The translations under genes and the position numbers were made by a program. 14,291 nucleotides of DNA, taken from positions 1 through 14,291 of the forward strand of contig JAVLRN010000083.1 of the NCBI GenBank assembly GCA_032821775.1, written 5' to 3'. The stretch is from Sanguinoderma infundibulare. Lineage: Eukaryota > Basidiomycota > Agaricomycetes > Polyporales > Polyporaceae. The notes beneath the pieces are model-generated. The model saw only the letters and a list, made by a program, of their open reading frames with translations. It did no database searches and was not told where the DNA came from. Positions within the stretch are counted from its first letter, which is position 1. Each line of letters begins with the position of its first letter. Positions 1 to 6,553 of the stretch are shown in pieces.

Positions 1-563
1 CCAACTTGGGAAAAACTATAAATAATGATATTACTACTTTAGATTCTGCTATGAAAGTTGTGTCTAAATCATGGTTAATTGGGTTTTACTGAAGCCGAAG
101 GAAGTTTTTATATTGTTAAAAAAGGTCCCTAAACGATTAGTTCATGCATTTGAAATTATCACAAAAACTAGATATTATTCTACTAGAAGCTATTGCTAAA
201 ATTCTTGGTTTAACTGTAACTAAAAAAGAAAATTACAATACAGTAGTAACAACTAAATCTGAACGCGTAGAATTTTTAATAGCTTATTATAATAAAACTA
301 TGAAGGGGATGAAATCATTAGAATATAGAATCTGGGGCTGATCTTTTAGTAAAAGTAACAAAAATTTTTGAATCATTGTCTAAAGTTCAAAAGCTTATGC
401 GAAATATCCGATCTATTCGACTGGATAAAAATTTTAAAATAAAACTAAAAATAAAAAATTTATAGCAAATAAAAATTTAAGTATAGGAAAAGAAGGTATA
501 GCCCAATCCAATATGAGAATATTGGTGAATATCTCTATTAATTACTAGAGTTATTCTTAAATG
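1..563 (+). mobile_element. Group I intron, 3' part (cut by window start)
   Basis: This is the 3' portion of a group I intron inserted in the Val codon of the COX1 segment WTV|YPPL. An S-like core string (GAAGGTATAGCCC, 492-504) lies after the ORF relic, and the last intron base is G563. The exon resumes with T TAT CCA. An endonuclease relic upstream of S fits a position in loop L8. By exon arithmetic the insertion lies after cox1 nt 386 if standard fungal numbering applies. P, Q and R elements lie outside the window. Confidence 0.82.
3..440 (+). pseudogene. LAGLIDADG endonuclease relic, C-terminal half
   Basis: This is the decayed second half of a LAGLIDADG_1 homing endonuclease, which would cut intronless cox1. 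The second motif can be read as SWLIGFTEAEGSF (69-110), but only across a 1-nt insertion near 84. Further frame changes occur near 129, near 157 and around 380-385. Conserved stretches resume in shifted frames: HAFEI then SQKLDIILLEAIAKILGL (143-208), KGMKSLEYRIW (301-335) and KVQKLMRNIRSIRLDKNFK (about 382-440), the last typical of the family C-terminus. The N-terminal half lies upstream of the window. With at least four frame breaks it should not make an active enzyme. Confidence 0.85.
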
Positions 564-672
564 TTATCCACCTTTAGCTGGTATCCAATCACACTCTGGG
601 GTGCATCTGTTGATTTAGCTATCTTCAGTTTACACTTAGCAGGGATATCTTCTTTATTAGGTGCTATCAATT
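564..672 (+). CDS. cox1: cox1 exon (V)[16 protein letters not shown](F), frameshifted
   Basis: This exon encodes the COX1 segment from [12 protein letters not shown] to LLGAIN. It starts with the third base of a Val codon and ends with the first base of the Phe codon completed at 2122. The last ten nt, 663-672, end in T and pair with the intron guide at 1873-1880. The reading frame breaks at the G run 598-601: upstream reads [12 protein letters not shown], downstream [14 protein letters not shown]. The exon is 109 nt, whereas the family pattern (SHSG-ASVD) predicts 107, so it looks like a 2-nt insertion; a 1-nt deletion would also restore frame with an extra Gly. It is either a sequencing or assembly error or a real lesion. 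Confidence 0.9.
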
Positions 673-1843
673 CAAGTAGCATTAACCTTTCGGATTACGA
701 TTTAATTATATCGTTTACATATTTGTTTATAAAAAATAAAAACCCAATAAGTTTTAATTTTACCAATATTTCTAATTTTACTAGTAATTGTCACTCAATG
801 ACTAAAATTGATACAGAAAATGGAAAACTATTTTAGGTAGAAAAGGAGCCATCCAATATTCTCATAAATTGGCAATTGACCAAATTATAAGTAATAAACC
901 TGTAAAATTTCAAATAATTAATGAAATTTTAGCTTATTGTAATATTTCAATTAGTGAAGATATATTAAATAGTTTAATAAATGTACCAAGTATACTTATC
1001 AAAAATTTAGATACTAATGAATCAAAAAAATTTATTAAAGATAATATTGGTTCACCTTCTAGTAAAAATTATACAGATACCTGGTGTTTACCATTTTTAC
1101 ACATAAAATTACTGGGGCTAAATATGTTGGATCCTCTTCACAATTAGCACTAAGATTGTCTGGCTATCTAAAATTACACACATAAACCAATAGGTAAATT
1201 TGTACCACTACTATTAAAAGATAAATTATCTCATTTTACTTTAGAGGTTATTACCTTTGGTAGATAATTATAATTTTAGATCTGAAATAGTATTAGAACA
1301 ATATTATTTATTAGATCCCAGTTTTAATTTAAATACTGTTAGAGTAGCTATAAATTCTAGTGGTTCTAATGCTAAACCTCTTTTCATGTATAATAGAGAT
1401 AAAACCATATTGTATTATTCTTCTACACAACAAAAAGATTTTATAATAAATCTTAATATTAGTCATTTTACTTTTTCTAAACATTTAAAAAATGGTTCTT
1501 ATTATTTATGTAAATATTTTTTTTCTAGAGAACCTGTATTAAATGCTAAGTTAAGGATATCTCTATATTAGAATTAGCTTTACAGTTAGAAAAAGATAGA
1601 AAAATATTTAATAAAAATAAGCCTTTAAATAGTTTAAGTAGATCTGTATTAATGTGTTTAAATAATAATACTTATTGTCAGGAAATGAAAGGAGACAGCA
1701 AAAGTAAAATGTTGCTGTTTTTTAGTATTGGAAAATGTGTAGAATATTTAAGGTTTAAAGGATTTCCCGCTACCCAAACAACATTGGTTAAATACATAGA
1801 TACAGGTAAAAGTTATCATGGTTATAAATTTAAATATGTATAA
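673..1843 (+). pseudogene. GIY-YIG homing endonuclease relic with NUMOD1-like repeats
   Basis: The frame opens from the upstream exon and breaks at a TAG at 834. The protein then continues in other frames: [19 protein letters not shown] (832-888), a GVYHF / THKITGAKYVGSSS GIY-YIG core (about 1083-1134), THKPIGKFVPLLLKDK (1180-1227), then [19 protein letters not shown] with the catalytic Glu (about 1275-1331). NUMOD1-like segments follow ([20 protein letters not shown], 1347-1406; a second near 1720-1840 ending GYKFKYV). Frame changes occur near 833, 1082-1100, 1165-1180, 1257 and 1562. Family and domain order are clear, but five or more breaks make it a dead gene unless many are sequencing errors. 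The host intron core appears complete. Confidence 0.87.
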
Positions 1844-2121
1844 ATATTGTGTAATCTTATCGGTTAATTTGGGGTTGATATAAAATTTCTAACTATATGC
1901 TGGAACACCCTTAAGCTTTAAGTACTCATCTAATTCTAATTAGAAAGTAAAAATCTTAAAGATTGGGCAATCAGCAGGAAACCAAATTTTACTTATTGCT
2001 GGTATTAAATTAGGGTCCTCAGAGACTATACGTTAGATACCGTTTCTAATTTATATTTAGAAAAAATTATAAACGCTGAAGATATAGTCCACTTTAATTA
2101 AGAAATTAATTCTTTACAAGG
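673..2121 (+). mobile_element. Group I intron (IB-like), GIY-YIG relic in L1
   Basis: The intron lies between GAIN(F) and (F)ITTVLN, at about cox1 nt 493. The guide sequence GGTTGATA (1873-1880) pairs with the exon end TATCAATT including the U.G pair at the splice site, which fixes the 5' boundary. The core follows: P TATATGCTGGAA (1894-1905), Q CAATCAGCAGGAAACC (1968-1983), R (2014-2032, CTCAGAGACTATACG) and S AAGATATAGTCC (2079-2090). The terminal base is G2121. The endonuclease relic occupies the space between the 5' splice site and the guide, that is loop L1. Confidence 0.92.
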
Positions 2122-2243
2122 TCATTACTACTGTACTTAATATGAGAACTAATGGAATGAGTTTACATAAATTACCATTATTTGTATGGGCTATTTTTGT
2201 AACTGCAATTTTATTATTATTATCATTACCTGTTTTAGCCGGT
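2122..2243 (+). CDS. cox1: cox1 exon (F)[17 protein letters not shown]
   Basis: This exon encodes the COX1 transmembrane segment [17 protein letters not shown] to [11 protein letters not shown]. It is 122 nt (two bases completing Phe plus 40 codons) with no frame defect. It begins after G2121 and ends at GCC GGT, where the final T pairs as U.G with the next intron's guide (2255-2261). Confidence 0.97.
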
Positions 2244-3458
2244 AAACTAATACTGCCGGCTTTAAATTCGGCTATATGCTGGGAACTCCTAAAGCCTTAG
2301 GTACTATATAATTTTAATAATTTTATTAGTTAGAAGCCTAAAGGATGTAACAATGGACAATCAGCAGGAAACCTATTAGATTTTAGTCTTATAGGTATCC
2401 TCAGAGACTATACACCGAAATTGTCTGCTTCTACATTTAATAAAAAAAAAACTAATTACAATAAATCTGGTTCATGTTTAGCAGGACTTATAGAAGGAAA
2501 TGGTTCTATAATTATACCTAAAACTGATTCCAAAAGGTAAATTAAATTATCCTTATATAAAATAAATATAGGATTTAATTTAAGAGATTTCCCATTAGCT
2601 CAATTAATTCAAAAAGAATTAGGGACTGGTTCACTTTCTAGAATGAAAGGAGTAAATGCTTATTTATTACAAGTTAATAGTTTTGAATGAGTTTTAAATT
2701 TAGTATCTTTAATAAATGGTAAAATAAAAACATCTAAAATAAAAAGTTTATACGATTTAATAAATTTCTTGTAATTATAAACATAAAGATTTAAATTTTA
2801 TTAAAAAACATTTAGGTTCTAGTCCTATTGATTCAAATGCTTGGTTATCAGGATTTATTGAAGCCGTTGGTTCTTTTCAATTATTTTAAATAAAATTTCT
2901 ATTAAAATAAGATTTAGTTTAAGTCAACCGAGTCGAAATAAATTTAAATTTTGTAAATCAAATCGAGCAATAATGAATAATATAGCAGAATATTTAGAAG
3001 TGGAAGTTTCTAATAAAAAGAAAGGGGTGGAATTAACTGTAAAAACACAAAGTCTTACAAGTAATTAAAAATTAATTAATTATTTAACAAGATTTCCTCT
3101 TTGGTCTAGTAAATTCTTAAATTACTCTGATTGGTTAATTGCATTAGATTTATTTAAAAAGGTATTTAAAACAAAAAATAAATCAGAACTAGTAATAAAT
3201 GTAATTAGAGAAATTAAAGGGGGAATTAATTACAAAAGAGTTAATTTTACTTGGTATCATTTACTTAAAATTTATAGTATATAGTTATTATATGTAGAAT
3301 CTGTTGTAAAATTTTACAGCTTAGATTAATAAGATATAGTCCCAACATACATGTGAATGTATGAGAATTGACCTTAAACATTTTATGTTTTTTGAGACTA
3401 AATATTAGATTAATTAATTTAGTCATGGTATCTAGTCCAGTCAATCAAGAATTTATTG
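2244..3458 (+). mobile_element. Group I intron (IB-like), LAGLIDADG relic in L8
   Basis: Inserted after ...PVLAG, at about cox1 nt 615. The guide GCCGGCT (2255-2261) pairs over 7 bp with the exon end AGCCGGT. The core is P TATATGCTGGGAAC (2274-2286), Q CAATCAGCAGGAAACC (2358-2373), R (2394-2414) and S AAGATATAGTCC (3331-3342). The endonuclease relic lies between R and S (L8). After S come two perfect hairpins: CATACA/TGTATG (3346-3363) and GACTAAAT/ATTTAGTC (about 3395-3424), possible P9 elements. The intron ends at G3458. Confidence 0.92.
2415..3286 (+). pseudogene. LAGLIDADG endonuclease relic with both catalytic acids lost
   Basis: A two-motif LAGLIDADG protein can be followed across frames. 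Motif 1 is LAGLIEGNGSI (2478-2510) and motif 2 is WLSGFIEAVGSF (2842-2877). The residue that is normally the catalytic Asp is Asn in motif 1 (AAT 2499-2501) and Val in motif 2 (GTT 2866-2868). Frame breaks occur near 2536, 2772 and 2888, and a TAA at 3066 interrupts the late part. Between them lie family-like stretches such as FPLAQLIQKELGTGSLSRMK, LVSLINGKIKTSKI and FPLWSSKFLNYSDWL. TGA at 2688 must be Trp. Inactive as an enzyme. Confidence 0.87.
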
Positions 3459-3552
3459 GGTATTACTATGTTGCTAACAGATAGGAACTTTAGCACTAGC
3501 TTTTACGACCCCGCGGGAGGGGGGGACCCTATTTTATATCAACATTTATTCT
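3459..3552 (+). CDS. cox1: cox1 exon [17 protein letters not shown](W)
   Basis: This exon encodes [20 protein letters not shown] followed by [11 protein letters not shown] and the first base of the Trp codon completed at 4791-4792. It is intact over 94 nt. The patch 3507-3530 ([23 protein letters not shown]) is very G+C-rich compared with all neighbouring DNA. The 5' boundary is set by G3458 and COX1 continuity; Gly in place of the frequent Ala after LAG is seen in other COX1 proteins as I recall them. Confidence 0.96.
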
Positions 3553-3794
3553 TAATAACAATTATTACTTATAATGTCTCTACGATTAAAAAACTGTTTA
3601 CTACTTTATTTTTTTAATACTAATGAAACAAAATATTTATATTTGGGAAAGTAATACATAAGAGTACTTTAAATAAAGATCATCTTAATTCTTAATTAAG
3701 AATTAAATTAATTGAAATGGTTTGAAATAGTAGACTTGTATAGCAATAATTATAGGAATAAAGGGTATGATTTGACGCAAGTCATACTGTTGTT

Positions 3795-4199
3795 ATGGGA
3801 AATGGTTTATTTTTATTCTTATTCTTTGGAATACCCAATAAAGAAAAGGGTATGTATGTTTTAAATTTTATTGAACCTGATGGTACTACACAAGAAACAG
3901 GTTCTGATGGTACTACACAAGAATCAGGTGGTAACATTGATGGTGAAACACAAACATCAAATAGTGGAGGTAACTCTACAGAAGTTGAATCAACAGAGGC
4001 AGGAGATCCTATATCTATTTTTGCAGAAGAACCAATGATGGAACCTATCGAGGAATTAGGAGAAGTTGCTAGTACAGTGACTGGTTCTTCAAACCCTAAG
4101 GAGATTAGTGCTGAGGCACTACATAGCTTAGGTGAGTATACTCCAGCTGTCATTGAACAATTGGAAGAGATTGGTTACATAATCACAAACTTATTTTAA
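3795..4199 (+). CDS. Unrecognised acidic Ser/Thr/Gly-rich ORF in intron
   Basis: I do not recognise this 134-residue ORF. It has no LAGLIDADG, GIY-YIG, HNH or reverse-transcriptase motif. It opens with a short hydrophobic run (GLFLFLFFGIP, residues 4-14) and continues with a strongly acidic region rich in Asp, Glu, Thr, Ser and Gly. This contains a duplicated nonapeptide DGTTQE(T/S)G-(S/G) at about residues 29-46. It ends with PAVIEQLEEIGYIITNLF. Codons show a coding-like pattern (GAT, GGT, ACT, GAA, AAC) and are richer in G+C than the endonuclease ORFs. It is in the frame of the upstream exon, but TAA codons (near 3615 and at 3759) separate them. ATG 3795 was chosen; ATG 3852 is an alternative that drops the hydrophobic run. 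The opposite strand is also open over much of this stretch. Confidence 0.55.
   Translation: MGNGLFLFLFFGIPNKEKGMYVLNFIEPDGTTQETGSDGTTQESGGNIDGETQTSNSGGNSTEVESTEAGDPISIFAEEPMMEPIEELGEVASTVTGSSNPKEISAEALHSLGEYTPAVIEQLEEIGYIITNLF
3878..3931 (+). repeat. 27-nt direct duplication inside the acidic ORF
   Basis: Two adjacent copies of a unit beginning GATGGTACTACACAAGAA encode DGTTQE(T/S)G twice. The copies differ at only one or two bases, so the duplication is recent or kept similar. It is in frame with the ORF. Confidence 0.85.
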
Positions 4200-4441
4200 T
4201 TAAAATTTTATAAGGTTTAATTACTTATTTATTTTCTTTAAGCCTGATTATACCACATACCCTTTTTTTTTATTATAAAAATACCTATTTAAAGACCTGA
4301 TACAACAAACATTAATATTAATAATGTATCATAACTCTAGTCCTGATTATAATTATAATTATCTAATAATAACTTTTAGAAGGAAATTAAATTAGAAAAA
4401 AAATCAGTCAGTCCTTACCGGGATTGGGATTGTGAACAAAT

Positions 4442-4530
4442 ATTTAATTTATTTAATTTATTTAATTTATTTAATTTATTTAATTTATTTAATTTATTTA
4501 ATTTATTTAATTTATTTAATTTATTTAATT
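4442..4530 (+). repeat. ATTTAATTT minisatellite, about 9.9 copies
   Basis: Nine perfect copies of the 9-mer ATTTAATTT are followed by a tenth that lacks its last T (G4531 instead). The array lies in the intron downstream of the acidic ORF and upstream of the R and S core strings, so it must sit in a peripheral loop if the intron splices. Perfect copies suggest slippage and likely length variation between strains. Confidence 0.97.
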
Positions 4531-4790
4531 GTTTGGCAACACTAATGAAAACGGTCAAAGCACCCAAAGTAAGACCGTTGGTTATCTAAATAATCGCTAC
4601 AGACTGGGTCATTAGTGGGTACCTGAAATGGTGCTTAATGTACAGTCGATTCCTTCCTTAAATTATGACCGTAATAAGCACAAGGTCATCAAAGAAACCA
4701 AAGTTAAACTTAGTGTGCTAAGGGGACACTGCCGTAGAGATGATACATGTGTAATAAATAGGGTGAAATAATTTATTATATGAAGGGATG

Positions 4791-4812
4791 GGTTTTTTGG
4801 TCACCCAGAAGT
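4791..4812 (+). CDS. cox1: cox1 micro-exon (W)FFGHPE(V), 22 nt
   Basis: Only 22 nt: GG completes Trp, then FFGHPE and the first two bases of Val. It includes the HPEV segment around a conserved His of the heme-copper site region. It is flanked by G4790 and by an intron whose guide (5799-5804, GCTTCT) pairs with AGAAGT at the exon end. The 22-nt spacing equals the difference between the cox1 sites I remember as 709 and 731. Confidence 0.93.
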
Positions 4813-5734
4813 TTACCTTGTTAAATCTTTAATAATTATGGGAAAATTTAATCTAAATTTAATAAATAAAAGACGGGGAGAGTTACCTAATAAGTCTCAA
4901 GATTTTAAAAAGTTTTTTCTAGCTAAGGAAAATATTAAACTAGTATCTGTTCACGTACCTAAACACTTAAAACCAGCTAATGATACAGAATTTGGTCATT
5001 ATTTAGCAGGGTTAATAGATGGAGCTGGTACATTTTCAAAGTATTGTGCAAGTATTGTCTTTGGTGATTTAGATGCTTCATTAGCTTATTATATCAAAAA
5101 ACGATTAGGCTATGGTAAAGTAAGTAAATTGAAGTTAAAAAAGTCATTTATTTTAACAATTACCAAAGGTGAAGGATTAGAAAAACTTCTAAACTTAATT
5201 AACGGTAAAATAAGAACACAGTTTAAGTATGATGCTATTTATAAACACATTTTAAATGTTTATAAAAAGCCTTTGGATTTAAAAGATCAATTTCATTTAA
5301 ATATAAGTAATGATCTTAATAATCATTGGTTAGCTGGCTTTATTGATTCTGATGGTAGCTTTAAAATTAATAATTTAAGTAGCATTCAAGCCAATGGAGG
5401 TACATGATTTGAATTACGGATATATTTACAAATTGACCAAACAAAACGTCTTTTGCTTGATCTTATTAATGATAAATTTGGTGGTAACATTGCTTATAGG
5501 AAAATTCAAGATACTTATTATTATTCTTCTACTAGTTTTGGTTCCGCTAAAAATGTTATTACTTATTTAAATAAGTATCACCTGTTGTCTAGTAAGTATT
5601 TAAATTATATTAAATGGAGAAAAGTTTATATTTTTGTTCAAAGTAAAAAAAATCTTACTGTTGATCGACAAATTAAAATTATTAAATACAAAACTAGTAT
5701 GAATAGCTATTCCAAAGAAAAACTAGTATTATAG
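4813..5734 (+). CDS. LAGLIDADG homing endonuclease/maturase with altered motif 1
   Basis: A two-motif LAGLIDADG protein, open in frame from the upstream exon (EVYLVKSLII then Met at 4838) to TAG 5732, provided TGA 5405 is read as Trp. Motif 1 is LAGLIDGAG (residues about 56-64 from Met4838): the position usually occupied by the catalytic Asp is Ala (GCT 5024-5026). Motif 2, WLAGFIDSDGSF, keeps its acid. The C-terminal part contains KYHLLSSKYLNYIKWRKVY, typical of the family. One acid per motif is normally needed for double-strand cleavage, so this protein may be a nickase, a maturase or recently inactivated; that is inference. No frameshifts are visible. Met4838 or an exon fusion processed by proteolysis are both possible starts. 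Confidence 0.88.
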
Positions 5735-5947
5735 ATTTTTTTACCCCATAAATATTTAGATTAACTTTTTTTATTTTTATTTTTAATTAAAGATATAGGC
5801 TTCTTAACGTTGCTGTATGCTGGGACGACTCCGCTATTTAGTTTTAACCACTCCATCTTAAATGAAACAGTAAAAGAGTTAAAACAATGGAGTCAATCAG
5901 CAGGTAACAATTTTTTTAATTAAAATGGAACCTCAGAGACTTTACGC

Positions 5948-6371
5948 AACGAAACTGTAGTTAAAACAGAAAATGTAAAACTTTTTTCTGATTATGTCTC
6001 TAACAATTTAAAACCAGTTAATGTCGACTCATTTGGTTTTTTATTTAGCTAGGCTTATAGTAGGTTATGGTCATTTTTGTTTTCTACATTCACTTGGAGA
6101 CCAGGATGCTATCTTGGTTTACCACATTAAAACCGTTTATAATTAAATTAATAAAGGGAAAAATAAAAATGCTAGCCTTCTTGTGATATCTGCTAAAAAG
6201 GTAATTATTTGTTTTGATAAATACCATTTGTTATCTAGTAAACATGTAAACTATTTAAAGTAGAGAAAAGCATATTTAATCCTTCAAAATAAAGATCATT
6301 TAACCAAAAATGGTCCAGATAAATTGATTAAATTAAAAATACAATGAATAGTTTAAGTGGTGCTACAGTTT
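5948..6371 (+). pseudogene. Second, eroded LAGLIDADG copy in L8 of the same intron
   Basis: Between core strings R and S lies a decayed protein related to the first gene of this intron. NLKPVNVDSFGF and LARLIVGYGHF (about 6006-6081) align with HLKPANDTEFGH and LAGLIDGAGTF; LGDQDAILVYHIKT (about 6094-6135) aligns with FGDLDASLAYYIKK; KYHLLSSKHVNYLK and KAYLILQNKDHL (about 6220-6303) align with its C-terminus. There is a frameshift near 6048, stops near 6144, a TAG at the conserved Trp of K-W-R (6262-6264), and the middle including motif 2 is missing. Inactive. Confidence 0.8.
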
Positions 6372-6477
6372 AAGATAAAGTCCTAACAAGTACGTTAGTT
6401 CTTGAGTGTTCATGGCTACTCCCTTTCAAGGGAAATGAATAGATTATTTTTTACTATTCGATGAATCAATTTTTTTG

Positions 6478-6553
6478 TTATATTTTAATTATACCTGGAT
6501 TTGGTATTGTAAGTCATGTTGTATCCACATTCTCAGGTAAACCAATCTTTGGT
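6478..6553 (+). CDS. cox1: cox1 exon (V)[16 protein letters not shown]
   Basis: This 76-nt exon encodes [20 protein letters not shown] then KPIFG, after one base completing Val. No defects. The ATG at 6461 lies in the intron and is not a cox1 start. Confidence 0.97.

Larger units (their letters stand above)
3553..4790 (+). mobile_element. Group I intron of a different core type, non-endonuclease ORF
   Basis: The intron splits the Trp codon of HLFW|FFGHPEV, at about cox1 nt 709. It lacks the Q and R strings found in its neighbours. An R-like string GCTACAGACTGGGTC (4590-4604) and an S-like string AATGTACAGTCG (4638-4649) can form P7 through GACT/AGTC. AACGGTC and GACCGTT (about 4548-4580) can form a perfect stem, as can TGACC/GGTCA (about 4666-4688). 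A possible guide GGAATAAA (3755-3762) pairs over 8 bp with the exon end TTTATTCT, but in this A+T-rich DNA that could be chance. Terminal base is G4790. A subgroup such as ID is possible. 4200-4440 shows no gene. Confidence 0.8.
4813..6477 (+). mobile_element. Group I intron (IB-like) with two LAGLIDADG genes
   Basis: Inserted inside the Val codon of HPEV|YILI, at about cox1 nt 731. The guide GCTTCT (5799-5804) follows the first ORF, which therefore fills L1. The core is P GTATGCTGGGA (5815-5825), Q CAATCAGCAGGTAAC (5894-5908), R (5928-5947, CCTCAGAGACTTTACGC) and S AAGATAAAGTCC (6372-6383). A second, decayed endonuclease lies between R and S in L8. The terminal base is G6477; the exon resumes T TAT ATT. 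Confidence 0.92.

Noticed and set aside
561..836. ATG at 561 as the start of a separate gene
   Set aside because: The ATG spans the intron end, and the downstream part is cox1 exon plus the start of an exon-fused endonuclease relic.
3782..4153. Minus-strand ORF opposite the acidic ORF
   Set aside because: No recognisable motif, and the coding pattern (GAT/GGT/GAA/ACT) favours the + strand; treated as a shadow, though if the + strand ORF proves non-coding it should be reconsidered.
4442..4530. Short repeats as a CRISPR array
   Set aside because: 9-nt units with no spacers in a mitochondrial gene; a simple minisatellite.
3553..4790. Group II intron
   Set aside because: No GTGYG-like 5' end, no domain V-like hairpin and no reverse transcriptase; R- and S-like strings and a terminal G favour group I.
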